DNA of 21,229 nt, taken from DASULK01 sp036381835. Its GTDB lineage: Bacteria > Actinomycetota > Actinomycetes > Mycobacteriales > Micromonosporaceae. The DNA lies in NCBI GenBank assembly GCA_036381835.1, contig DASVCA010000031.1, forward strand, positions 1-21,229, in the 5' to 3' direction. The notes under the pieces were generated by a model, which saw only the letters and a program-made list of their open reading frames with translations, was not told where the DNA came from and did no database searches. Position 1 is the stretch's first letter; every line of letters begins with the position of its first letter. The position numbers and the translations under genes are program-made. Below, piece after piece: positions 13,081-21,204 of the stretch.

Positions 13081-14247
13081 TCAGCCGCGCACCGCGGCGT
13101 ACACGTCGAGCAGCTGTCGGGTCACCACGTCGGGGTGGAACGTGCGCTCGTAGCGGGACCGGGCCCGAACGGCGAGTGCCTGTGCGCCGTCCCGGGCCAC
13201 CGGCAGGGCGGCGGCCAGCGCCGCCGGCTCGGGCGGCACCACCCAGCCGGCCGGCTCCGGCCCGTCCACACCGAGCTGGTACGGGATGCCGCCGAGCGCG
13301 GTGCCGAGCACCGGGCGACCGGCGGCCAGTGCCTCGATCACCACGGTCGGCAGGACGTCGTGCACCAGCGACACGGCGACCACCACCGCCGCCTCCCGCA
13401 TCGCCGCCTGCACCCCGGCCCGATCGAGCGGACCGAGGAACCGCACGTCACGGCGTTTTGCGGCGGCCTGCTCCGCGCGCGGGCGAAGCTCGCCGTCGCC
13501 GACGATGCGCAGCGTGCCGAGCGCCCCTTCCGGATGCCGCCGCCAGGCGTCCAACAGCAGGTCGAGCCCCTTCTCGGGGGAGAGCCGCCCGACGAACAGG
13601 AAACCCTCGCCGGGCGGGCTCGGCGGTCCCGGGTCGGGGGCGGAATTGGGTTTGACGACGATCCGCTGCGCCGGCACGCCGTACTCGACGAGGTGGTCGC
13701 GGATCGCCGAGGTGAGCGCGATGAACCGATCCACGGAACGCCAGGTCGGCCGGTGTACCGCCAACGCGGTCGCCATCACCGCGCTCTGCGCCCGGGAACC
13801 GCGATAGCAGCCGTGCCGTACCGCCGGGACCGCCACGGCGTGCCCACGGCAGTCCTGGCAGATCCGCCCGGCGCGGAAGTAGATGCCGGACGGGCAGACG
13901 TGTCGGTAGTTGTGCACGGTCTGCACCACGGGCACGCCGTACCGGTGCGCCGTGCGGATCACCCACGGGGAGAGGAGCGGGTACGGGTTGTGCAGGTGCA
14001 GCACGTCCGGGCGGTGTGCGGCGATCAGCCGGCTCAGGTCCCGCTGGGCACTCGGCGCGTAGATCGGCGAGATCGGTAGCAGCGCCTTCGCGGTCTTCGG
14101 CAACGCCGGGATCTCATCGGAGCTGCGCAGGAAGGGCAGCACGTCGATCCCGGCGGCGGTGAGCTGCTCGATCTCCAGGTCCACGATCGTGTTCTCGCCG
14201 GACGGCTGTGCCGACCGGTACCGGTTGTGCGCCACGACCACTTTCAC
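13081..14247 (-). CDS. GT4 family glycosyltransferase
   Basis: A 388-residue GT-B glycosyltransferase. The N-terminal acceptor domain begins MKVVVAHNRYRSAQPSGEN and carries HLHNPYPLLS (84-93), VHNYRHVCPSGIYF (111-124) and a Cys-rich segment (Cys118, 130, 133, 147) seen in polysaccharide GT4 enzymes, possibly structural or metal-binding. The C-terminal donor domain has FVGRLSPEKGLDLL (218-231). The usual E-x7-E motif is D-x7-E here (Asp297 and Glu305, HDVLPTVVIEA). It should transfer a nucleotide-sugar-derived residue to a lipid-linked or cell-envelope acceptor. It is convergent with the CDP-alcohol operon and divergent from fpg, with only 25 bp between the starts at 14247 and 14273. Confidence 0.88.
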   Translation of the reverse strand: MKVVVAHNRYRSAQPSGENTIVDLEIEQLTAAGIDVLPFLRSSDEIPALPKTAKALLPISPIYAPSAQRDLSRLIAAHRPDVLHLHNPYPLLSPWVIRTAHRYGVPVVQTVHNYRHVCPSGIYFRAGRICQDCRGHAVAVPAVRHGCYRGSRAQSAVMATALAVHRPTWRSVDRFIALTSAIRDHLVEYGVPAQRIVVKPNSAPDPGPPSPPGEGFLFVGRLSPEKGLDLLLDAWRRHPEGALGTLRIVGDGELRPRAEQAAAKRRDVRFLGPLDRAGVQAAMREAAVVVAVSLVHDVLPTVVIEALAAGRPVLGTALGGIPYQLGVDGPEPAGWVVPPEPAALAAALPVARDGAQALAVRARSRYERTFHPDVVTRQLLDVYAAVRG

Positions 14248-14272
14248 GGTTCCGCACGCTACCGTTGGTCGG

Positions 14273-15130
14273 GTGCCGGAACTACCCGAGGTCGAGGCGC
14301 TCGCCGCCTACCTCCGCGAGCGTGCCGCCGGCCACGAGGTCAGGCGGGTCGACGTCGCATCGATCAGCGCGTTGAAGACGTACGATCCCGCACCGACCGC
14401 CTTGGTGGGCCGAGCTGTCGCCGACGCGCGCCGCCACGGCAAGTTCCTCGACCTGGTCCTGGCCGGCGACCTGCACCTGGTGGTTCACTTCGCCCGAGCC
14501 GGTTGGCTGCACTACCGGGAGTCGCTGCCGACGACGCCGCTGAAGCCGGGTAAGGGCCCGATCGCGCTTCGGGTCGTTCTCGACGACGGGTCCGGGTTCG
14601 ACCTCACTGAGGCGGGCACCCAGAAGAAGCTTGCCGTGTACGTGGTCGGCGACCCGGCGCTGGTGCCGGGCGTGGCGCGGCTCGGCCCGGATGCGTTCGG
14701 GGTCGCCCCGGATCTCTTCGCTGAGCGGATCCGTCGCCGACGAGGCCAGCTCAAGGGTGTGCTCACCGATCAGGAGGTGCTGGCCGGGATCGGCAACGCG
14801 TACTCCGACGAGATTCTGCACGCGGCGCGGCTGTCCCCGTTCGCAGTCACCACCCGGCTGACCGATGAGCAGATGACCGCGCTGTATCAGGCGGTTCGGC
14901 AGGTGCTGGGGGACGCCGTCGACCGGTCGGTCGGCCGACGCGCGGCTCAGTTGAAGGGCGAGAAGCGTTCCGGGCTTCGGGTGCACGGGCGAACCGGGCT
15001 GCCTTGTCCGGTCTGTGGCGACCTCGTCCGTCAGGTGTCCTTCGCCGATTCAAGCCTGCAGTACTGTGCCGGCTGTCAGACCGGTGGCCGGCCGCTGGCG
15101 GATCGACGCCTGTCCCGACTGGTCCGGTAG
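14273..15130 (+). CDS. Fpg/Nei-family DNA glycosylase/AP lyase
   Basis: A 285-residue base-excision repair enzyme. After the initiator residue it begins PELPEVEAL, giving the N-terminal proline nucleophile and catalytic glutamate. Lys57 (HGKFL) matches the conserved lysine of the family. The helix-two-turn-helix region spans about 160-190 (QEVLAGIGNAYSDEILHAA), and a C-terminal zinc finger uses Cys245, Cys248, Cys265 and Cys268 (CPVCG, YCAGC). It removes oxidised purines such as 8-oxoguanine or other lesions and cleaves the abasic site. The GTG at 14273 is fixed by the required PELPE start; longer in-frame N-termini would be inactive. Whether it is Fpg (MutM) or Nei-like is not settled. Its promoter must lie within the 25-bp gap or inside the divergent GT4 gene. 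Confidence 0.93.
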   Translation: MPELPEVEALAAYLRERAAGHEVRRVDVASISALKTYDPAPTALVGRAVADARRHGKFLDLVLAGDLHLVVHFARAGWLHYRESLPTTPLKPGKGPIALRVVLDDGSGFDLTEAGTQKKLAVYVVGDPALVPGVARLGPDAFGVAPDLFAERIRRRRGQLKGVLTDQEVLAGIGNAYSDEILHAARLSPFAVTTRLTDEQMTALYQAVRQVLGDAVDRSVGRRAAQLKGEKRSGLRVHGRTGLPCPVCGDLVRQVSFADSSLQYCAGCQTGGRPLADRRLSRLVR

Positions 15131-15190
15131 CGGCTTCGGCGGGTCTGCTCTGCGAGTGGTCAGCGATCTGGCGCCGATCGCATTCGTCGG

Positions 15191-15196
15191 TATAGT
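15191..15196 (+). promoter_or_regulatory. Candidate -10 element for the sugar transferase gene
   Basis: TATAGT matches the sigma-A -10 consensus well in otherwise very GC-rich DNA, 175 bp before the GTG at 15371. No good -35 is visible. Transcription from here would give a leader of about 168 nt. Confidence 0.45.
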
Positions 15197-15202
15197 GAAG
15201 CC

Positions 15203-15370
15203 CGGCCACTCGGCCCACTTTCGAAGCGATCAGGGTTCCCATAAGACGACAGATGGGCGTAATGTCCCCCAGGCAAATGTCTGCCCGAGCCGCGTGGGAA
15301 CCTGAACGGTGGGCGACCTGAGCCGTACGGCGAGTGGGCGGAACGTGCCCTGCGGGAGGACCTAGGTGAG
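15203..15370 (+). promoter_or_regulatory. Long, possibly structured 5' leader of the sugar transferase gene
   Basis: The leader can form an 8-bp stem between GGTTCCCA (15234-15241) and TGGGAACC (15295-15302), enclosing a region with smaller hairpins (GGGC 15255-15258 with GCCC 15283-15286, and a GGCA/TGCC hairpin inside). A perfect palindrome GCCGTACGGC (15322-15331) follows, with GTGGGCG flanking on both sides, then the ribosome site GGGAGG (15354-15359). The closed, multi-helix layout resembles a regulatory leader, but I could not match it to any known riboswitch class. Confidence 0.35.
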
Positions 15371-16921
15371 GTGACCACGAGCCTCCAGCATCCGGTGATT
15401 CGTGCCGACCGGACGAACGGTGTAGGCCACGTCGACAGCTTCGAGATTCAGCCGCCGACGCCGGCCAACGGCGTGCCGCGTTCGGCTTGGGCACCGCCGC
15501 GGCGCCGCCTTTCTCGGTGGCACCGCCCGTACATCCTGCTCTTGGTGGTGCTCGATCTGGTCGCCGCCGCGATCGGCAGCCTCATCGCGGATCTGCTTTT
15601 CGAACAGGCCGCTTCGGGCTTCTCTCGCGACAATCCGGTTTGGTTCCTGACCGTAGCTTATTTGCTACTCCCCGTAGGATGGTTGATTCTCCTGTGGGGA
15701 AACGGCGCCTACGACCGGCGCCATCTCGGGCTCGGAACCGAGGAGTTCAAGAGCGTCATCCGGGCGTCCATCGCCGTCATAGCGACGGTTTCGTTCCTCG
15801 CCTTCACCACCAAGACCGACTTGTCCCGCTACACGGTCGGCACGGCCCTGCTCAGCACCCTCGTCCTGATCCTGCTCGAACGCATCGTGGCCCGGTCGGT
15901 GCTGCACGCGGTGCGCAGGCGCAATGGGCACGCCACCCACCGGATGGTGCTCATGGGCACCCTGCCCGACGCTCTCTCGGTCTACCGGGCGGTCACCCGC
16001 AGCCCGGCCGCCGGCCTCCTCCCCGTGGCGATCTACCTCACCGACGGGTACGCCGCGGCCCGGGGTATCGAAACCCCGGTGCCCGTCTACGCCGGCCGGG
16101 ACGTGCTGAGCCTGGTACGCGAGCTGGGGGCCGACACCATCGCGGTGTGCGGCTCCGCCGGTGGTGAGCACGGGGAGCTGCGCCGGCTCGCCTGGCAGCT
16201 GGAGGGGTCCGGGATCGACCTGATCGTCGCACCGCAGCTCACGGACATCGCCGGCCCGCGGGTGCACATCCGCGCGATCGAGGGCCTGCCGCTGCTGCAC
16301 GTCGAGGAGCCGACCCTGTCCGGGCCGGCGCTGTTGATGAAGAGCCTCATCGACCGAGTGGTCGCCGCGGTCGGACTCGTGCTGCTGGCGCCGCTGTTCC
16401 TCGTGATCGCGATCGTCATTCGGCTCTCCGATCCGGGTCCCGTCTTCTTCCGCCAACTGCGCGTCGGACACGAGGGGCGCACCTTCCGGGTGTGGAAATT
16501 CCGCACCATGTATGTCGATGCCGAAGAGCGCCGCGCCGCCCTGATCGAGCAGAACGAGTCCGACGGGATGCTCTTCAAGATCAAGCATGACCCTCGGGTG
16601 TTCCCCGCCGGCCGGTTCCTGCGCGCCTCCTCGCTCGACGAACTGCCCCAGTTGATCAATGTGCTGAAAGGCGAGATGTCCCTGGTCGGTCCGCGGCCGT
16701 TGCCGGCGGATGACGGTGACTACCTCGGCGATGTACGGCGCAGACTACTGGTACGCCCCGGCATCACCGGGCTCTGGCAGGTGTCCGGCCGGTCAGATCT
16801 GTCCTGGGACGAGGCGGTACGCCTCGACCTCTACTACGTCGACAACTGGTCCCTCGCGTACGACCTGAGCATCCTCTGGCGCACCATCGGCGTGGTACTC
16901 GCCCGCAAGGGCGCGTACTAG
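15371..16921 (+). CDS. Polyprenyl-phosphate sugar phosphotransferase (WbaP/CpsE-type exopolysaccharide initiator)
   Basis: A 516-residue polyisoprenyl-phosphate hexose-1-phosphate transferase of the long form. Residues 1-50 are a cytosolic tail rich in Pro and Arg. Four membrane helices follow (about 53-75, 90-110, 128-146, 156-172), then a CoA-binding-like Rossmann region (about 188-310). The catalytic bacterial sugar transferase domain starts with the re-entrant helix at 327-350 and carries KFRTM (376-380), DELPQLINVLKGEMSLVGPR (423-442) and RPGITGLWQVSGR (462-474). It loads the first sugar-phosphate onto undecaprenyl phosphate to begin an exopolysaccharide or wall glycan. GGGAGG precedes the GTG by about 11 nt. 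The GT2, GT4 and CDP-alcohol genes nearby may serve the same product. Confidence 0.92.
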   Translation: MTTSLQHPVIRADRTNGVGHVDSFEIQPPTPANGVPRSAWAPPRRRLSRWHRPYILLLVVLDLVAAAIGSLIADLLFEQAASGFSRDNPVWFLTVAYLLLPVGWLILLWGNGAYDRRHLGLGTEEFKSVIRASIAVIATVSFLAFTTKTDLSRYTVGTALLSTLVLILLERIVARSVLHAVRRRNGHATHRMVLMGTLPDALSVYRAVTRSPAAGLLPVAIYLTDGYAAARGIETPVPVYAGRDVLSLVRELGADTIAVCGSAGGEHGELRRLAWQLEGSGIDLIVAPQLTDIAGPRVHIRAIEGLPLLHVEEPTLSGPALLMKSLIDRVVAAVGLVLLAPLFLVIAIVIRLSDPGPVFFRQLRVGHEGRTFRVWKFRTMYVDAEERRAALIEQNESDGMLFKIKHDPRVFPAGRFLRASSLDELPQLINVLKGEMSLVGPRPLPADDGDYLGDVRRRLLVRPGITGLWQVSGRSDLSWDEAVRLDLYYVDNWSLAYDLSILWRTIGVVLARKGAY

Positions 16922-17014
16922 CGCCACACCTGCGGGGATGGCCGCGATGCTGACACAACGGCAGGGGGCACCACGCAGAACAGGTCACCCGCGACCCGCC
17001 GGAGAGGTGGCCGG

Positions 17015-18232
17015 GTGATCGCCGACCTGACCGCGGCGGTAGCGGTGATCGGCCTGGTCGGCGCGCTGGGCGCGGCGATCTTCGCCGTGGTTCGTCGCCG
17101 CGCCCGCCAGGACATCGCCACCCCGGCCCAGCGGGCCACCTACCAGGTCCTGCACGCCGCCGGTCTCGCCGCCGAACCGCTGCGCGCCGGCCTGAACCGG
17201 GTGAGCGCCGCACGGGCGGTGCGCCATCTGCGCGCGCTGGTCGGCTCGGCCGGGCTCGGGCTCACCGACGGTACCGAGTTGCTGGCCCTCGACGGGTACG
17301 GCGACCACCACGGCGAGCAGCTGGCCGCGGCCGCCCGTAAGGCCATTGCCGCGGACCGATCCACGGTGCTGCGCTCCGGTGAGCTGATGTGCGAACGGAT
17401 CGACTGCCCGGTCCGAGGTGCGATCGTCGCACCGCTGACCGGGCCGGACGGACGGGCCGCGGGGGCGCTGGTGGCGGTAGTCGATGAACCCCCGGCCCCC
17501 GGGCTGGTGCAGGCCGCCCTGGAGACCGCGACCTGGGTCGGCACCCAGCTCGCCCTGGCCGAACTCGACTCGTCGCGGCAACGGCTGGCCCGGGCCGAGA
17601 TCCGGGCGCTGCGGGCACAGATCAGCCCGCATTTCATCTACAACGCGTTGACCGCGATCGCCTCGTTCGTCCGTACCGATCCGGAGCAGGCCCGCGAACT
17701 GATCCTGGAATTCGCCGAGTTCACCCGCTACTCGCTGCGCGCCCACGGCGAGTTCACCACACTTGCCGAGGAGTTGCGTTCGATCGACCGCTACCTGACC
17801 ATCGAGCGGGCCAGGTTCGGTGATCGGCTACAGGTTCGTCTGCAGATCGCTCCCGAGGTGCTGCCGGTCAGTCTGCCCTTCCTGTGCCTGCAGCCGCTGG
17901 TCGAGAACGCGGTCCGGCACGGGCTGTCGCGCAAGCCGGGCCCGGGCACGGTGAGCATCGAGGCGCGGGATGCCGGCGCGGAGTGCCACATCACGGTGGA
18001 AGACGATGGGGTCGGCATGGATCCGGCCGTCTTCGCGATGCGGTTCGGCGAAGTCGCCGCCGACCCCGCGCACGATCCCGGACAACACGTCGGCCTGTCG
18101 AACGTCGACGAGAGGCTACGCTCCGTGTTCGGTGATCAGTTCGGTCTGGTCGTGGAGACCGCGCCGGGCGCGGGGACGAAGGTGAGCATGCGGGTGCCGA
18201 AGTTCCACCGGGATGTGCGGGCGAGCGCATGA
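17015..18232 (+). CDS. LytS-type sensor histidine kinase (GAF + His_kinase + HATPase)
   Basis: A 405-residue sensor kinase. One N-terminal membrane segment (about 3-27) is followed by a GAF-like sensory domain (about 40-185). The phosphoacceptor His206 lies in QISPHFIYNALTAIASF (202-218). The ATPase domain shows the N-box QPLVENAVRHG (293-303), DDGVGM (330-335) and GLSNVDERL (360-368). It autophosphorylates and passes phosphate to the next gene product. Cys126 and Cys131 in the GAF region could bind a cofactor or sense redox, which is speculative. GTG 17015 has GGAGAGG 7 nt upstream. The stop overlaps the regulator start as ATGA. It lies 93 bp after the sugar transferase gene on the same strand, so co-expression is possible. 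Confidence 0.93.
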   Translation: MIADLTAAVAVIGLVGALGAAIFAVVRRRARQDIATPAQRATYQVLHAAGLAAEPLRAGLNRVSAARAVRHLRALVGSAGLGLTDGTELLALDGYGDHHGEQLAAAARKAIAADRSTVLRSGELMCERIDCPVRGAIVAPLTGPDGRAAGALVAVVDEPPAPGLVQAALETATWVGTQLALAELDSSRQRLARAEIRALRAQISPHFIYNALTAIASFVRTDPEQARELILEFAEFTRYSLRAHGEFTTLAEELRSIDRYLTIERARFGDRLQVRLQIAPEVLPVSLPFLCLQPLVENAVRHGLSRKPGPGTVSIEARDAGAECHITVEDDGVGMDPAVFAMRFGEVAADPAHDPGQHVGLSNVDERLRSVFGDQFGLVVETAPGAGTKVSMRVPKFHRDVRASA

Positions 18233-18981
18233 CCCCGTTCCTTCGCGTACTCGCCGTCGACGATGAGCCGCCCGCCCTGGACGAGCTCGCCTACCTGCTG
18301 CGCTCCGATCCCCGAGTGGGCCGGCTGCACACGGCCTCGGATGCCACCGAGGCGCTGCGGGTGCTCCGCGACACCGACGTGGACGTGGTCTTCCTCGACA
18401 TCCGGATGCCCGGCCTGAGCGGCATGGAGCTGGCCCGGGTGCTGGGACGCTTCGCCCGACCGCCGGCGGTGGTGTTCGTCACCGCGTACGACGAAGGTGC
18501 GGCCGATGCGTTCGACCTCGGGGCGGTCGACTACGTGCGAAAGCCGGTGCGGGCCGATCGTCTGGCCGAGTCGCTACGCCGGGTGGTGCGCTCGCGTGTG
18601 GTGCCGTCCCATCCCAGCGTGGCCCAGGTCGAGGACGAACCGACGATCCCGATCGAGTTGGCCGGTGTCACGCGGCTGCTGCCCCGCAGCGCCGTGCACT
18701 GGGTCGAGGCCCAGGGTGACTACGCTCGGCTACACACGGCGGAGGGCTCGCATCTGATCCGCGTGCCGCTGGCGACACTCGCCGAACGGTGGGCGGATGC
18801 CGGCTTCGTGCGCATTCACCGGTCGTACCTGGTGCAGCTGCGTCTGATCACCGAGCTGCGGACCAAGAGTTCCGGGTGTGTGGTAATCGTCGACGGCAAC
18901 GAACTGCCCGTCAGCCGCCGGCACACCCGGGAGCTCAAGGACAAGCTGATCCGCTCCACCAAACACGACTGGTACCGCTGA
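18229..18981 (+). CDS. LytTR-family response regulator
   Basis: A 250-residue response regulator. The receiver domain has Asp11/Asp12, the phosphorylated Asp57 in FLDIRMPGLSG, Thr85 and Lys105 (YVRKP). The C-terminal LytTR DNA-binding domain spans about 142-245, with VHWVEAQGDYARLHT (156-170) and FVRIHRSYLVQL (193-204) typical of the family. Phosphorylation by the overlapping LytS-type kinase should promote binding to paired direct-repeat sites. Actinobacterial members often control carbon uptake or envelope genes. The target here is unknown; the flanking sugar transferase gene and secreted repeat protein gene are reasonable candidates by position only. Confidence 0.94.
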   Translation: MTPFLRVLAVDDEPPALDELAYLLRSDPRVGRLHTASDATEALRVLRDTDVDVVFLDIRMPGLSGMELARVLGRFARPPAVVFVTAYDEGAADAFDLGAVDYVRKPVRADRLAESLRRVVRSRVVPSHPSVAQVEDEPTIPIELAGVTRLLPRSAVHWVEAQGDYARLHTAEGSHLIRVPLATLAERWADAGFVRIHRSYLVQLRLITELRTKSSGCVVIVDGNELPVSRRHTRELKDKLIRSTKHDWYR

Positions 18982-19025
18982 CCGGAGTCCCGGAAACGGG
19001 CAAGCAGCGGCAGGGTCTGTCGATT

Positions 19026-19031
19026 TAAGAT
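19026..19031 (+). promoter_or_regulatory. Candidate -10 element for the secreted repeat protein gene
   Basis: TAAGAT matches the TANNNT pattern in the gap after the LytTR gene. The spacing predicts a leader of about 75 nt. No clear -35 element is present, so an alternative sigma factor or LytTR activation is possible. Confidence 0.3.
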
Positions 19032-19053
19032 CATCGACTATCCGCCGAACCAC

Positions 19054-19094
19054 TGGGGCGTACCGTTCGGCGAGAAGCCTTGCTAATCGCCCCA
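19054..19094 (+). other. Leader hairpin before the secreted repeat protein gene
   Basis: TGGGGCG (19054-19060) pairs perfectly with CGCCCCA (19088-19094) over a 27-nt loop, ending 19 nt before the ATG at 19114. It could affect mRNA stability or translation start, or it may simply be GC-rich chance. It is not followed by a T-tract. Confidence 0.35.
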
Positions 19095-19113
19095 ATACGA
19101 GATGGGGAGCAAG

Positions 19114-21204
19114 ATGCGACTGACGGGCATAAGTCGCGCCTTATTGGTCGGCGCGATGATCGCCTCAGGCATCGTGGCGGGGTCACCCCCCGCGCAAGCG
19201 ACGAACGGCTCGATCACCGGGCGACTGACCACAAGTGAGGGCACCGGCGCGGCCTACCACTGGGTGCAGGTTTATACGGATGAGGGCGGCTGGGTCGGCG
19301 GGACGTATACCGACGAAGACGGCAACTACTCCGTCAACGGATTGACCGGCGGCTCGTACGTCCTCGCGTTCGGCGCGGACGGCGGCGCCGAGCAATACCA
19401 CCGCCAGAAGACGAGTTTCTGGGAGGCCGACCGGGTCCAGGTAACTGACGGGCAGACGACCAGGGTCGACGAACAGCTGCTGGCGACCGGCACCATCACC
19501 GGCCGCATCGTGGACGCGGACGGCAATCCGAAACCGTTCATCTCCGTCCAGGCTGCGGACATCGGCTCATGGAGATTCGTCTACGGGAGTACCGATGCGG
19601 ATGGGACCTACCGGCTGCCGGTGCTACCGGGCCGCTACGTGGTCTCGTTCCAGCCGATCGATGGGTCGTATCAGGCGCAGTACATTCCACAGCAGTTGGA
19701 CGAGAGCTCCGCAACCGCCTTCGAGGTGACCGCGGGGGCAGAGGTCGTCGCGAACGACACGGTGCTATCCACCGGCAGCATCTCCGGGCGGCTCACCACC
19801 GCGTCGGGCGAGCCGCTGGCGGGTGCGTGGGTCAATCTGAGCACTTCTCAGGGGAACAGCGCTGGCGTCTACCAGGAGACGGACGGCAACGGCGAGTTCA
19901 CCGTCCCGGCGGTCTTCGCCGGCTCCTACAAGCTCGATTTCTGGACCGCTGACTACAGCCGCAATCAGTACTACAAAGGAAAGCTGAGCTGGGAGACTGC
20001 CGATCTGGTCACGGTCGAAGCCGACCAGGAGACCCGTATCGAAGACAGCCTGTTGGCGACCGGGTCGGTGCGCGTCTTCGCTGTTGACGCCAACACCGGC
20101 GAGGCCATCGCGGACTTCTGTGTGGATGGAGTGTGCAGCAACGGCACCGGTTCCGCGTTGGTGACCGACCTGCCCGCGGGAGAGCACCGCCTATTCATCT
20201 ACACCGAATCCGACACGCATATGCACACCACGGCGACGGTACAAGTGCAGCCGGAGACGACGATCGACGTCACCGTGGAGCTGCGCCCAGCCGCGCGCAT
20301 CACCACCACTGTGATCGACCGGCAGACCGGGACGCCGGTGGCGGATGTCTGCATCGTGCCGGTCAAGCCCAAGGATGCTCTTCTGCCGGACGCCCGCCCC
20401 TTCTGCAGCGACAGCACAGGTCGGGTCACCATCTCCCGGCTCGACGCAGGCTCGTACAACCTCTTCGTTGACGCCACTCAGACGTCCTATGGAATGCAGT
20501 GGGTCGGCGCGGACGGCGGTACCGGCGACCAGCGGGAGGCGGTGACCATAGTGGCGGAAGCGGGGACAACCGTGACCGCACCCCAGGTCAAGCTCGATCC
20601 GGCGGGCACGATCGCCGGACGAGTGGTCGACGGGGCGAATGGTTTGCCGCTATCCGAGGTCTGGATCAGCCCGCTGAACTCGCATCCGGGAGTCGGTCCG
20701 TCGCTCGAGGTCCGAACCGACACGGAAGGTCGGTACGAGTTCACCGGGCTCGGGCCGTACGAGTGGCCGTTGCTGTTCCAGCGGCACGGCTATGCCCCAC
20801 GGTGGTCGGGCGGGACGGGTAACCGTTACCAGGCGACGAAGATCCAGGTCACCTCGGGCGAGACCAGTACGCACGATGAGACGCTCACCACGGGCACCGA
20901 GGTGACCGGTAGCGTCACCGATCAGGGCGGCGTACCGGCCGACCACGGTTTCGTCATCGCACGCAACGCCGTCACCGGCGACATCGTCGGTGTCGCTTGG
21001 GCGGAGAACGGGCAATACGACATGCCCGTGCTCGGTAAGCAGGCCGTCTACTTCACCTACGACCTGACCTTCGGTGAAGGCTTCTACCAGGGCACCTACC
21101 CGTCGCCTAAGGGCCGATCGGCGGGCGACCCGGTGCACACCCGGGTGTTCCCGGTGCCGATTTCCGGCAGCTTGACGGTGAATATCCAGGTAGACGTCAA
21201 CTGA
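19114..21204 (+). CDS. Secreted multi-repeat protein, carboxypeptidase-regulatory/Cna-B-like domains
   Basis: A 696-residue exported protein. The signal peptide (1-29) has a basic start, a hydrophobic core and a PPAQA/TNG cleavage site. The mature chain is about seven beta-sandwich-like repeats of roughly 75-100 residues, beginning near residues 32, 127, 222, 317, 395, 499 and 597. Most start G-x-I-x-G-R-L/V, contain a D-x-D/E-G-x-Y turn, an AGSYxLxF strand and end LLATG or similar. This is the pattern of carboxypeptidase regulatory-like (Cna-B/SdrD-like) modules. Pairs Cys336/Cys341 and Cys413/Cys431 may form disulfides. No catalytic domain, LPXTG or membrane anchor is seen, so it is probably a secreted adhesive, carbohydrate- or matrix-binding protein. 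The ATG at 19114 has GGGGAG just upstream; an ATG at 19102 is less likely. Confidence 0.85.
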   Translation: MRLTGISRALLVGAMIASGIVAGSPPAQATNGSITGRLTTSEGTGAAYHWVQVYTDEGGWVGGTYTDEDGNYSVNGLTGGSYVLAFGADGGAEQYHRQKTSFWEADRVQVTDGQTTRVDEQLLATGTITGRIVDADGNPKPFISVQAADIGSWRFVYGSTDADGTYRLPVLPGRYVVSFQPIDGSYQAQYIPQQLDESSATAFEVTAGAEVVANDTVLSTGSISGRLTTASGEPLAGAWVNLSTSQGNSAGVYQETDGNGEFTVPAVFAGSYKLDFWTADYSRNQYYKGKLSWETADLVTVEADQETRIEDSLLATGSVRVFAVDANTGEAIADFCVDGVCSNGTGSALVTDLPAGEHRLFIYTESDTHMHTTATVQVQPETTIDVTVELRPAARITTTVIDRQTGTPVADVCIVPVKPKDALLPDARPFCSDSTGRVTISRLDAGSYNLFVDATQTSYGMQWVGADGGTGDQREAVTIVAEAGTTVTAPQVKLDPAGTIAGRVVDGANGLPLSEVWISPLNSHPGVGPSLEVRTDTEGRYEFTGLGPYEWPLLFQRHGYAPRWSGGTGNRYQATKIQVTSGETSTHDETLTTGTEVTGSVTDQGGVPADHGFVIARNAVTGDIVGVAWAENGQYDMPVLGKQAVYFTYDLTFGEGFYQGTYPSPKGRSAGDPVHTRVFPVPISGSLTVNIQVDVN

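Noticed and set aside
15203..15370. Assignment of the leader to a known riboswitch (c-di-GMP, c-di-AMP, cobalamin, TPP, SAM)
   Set aside because: None of the conserved core sequences of these classes that I know is present, so only a generic structured-leader call is made.
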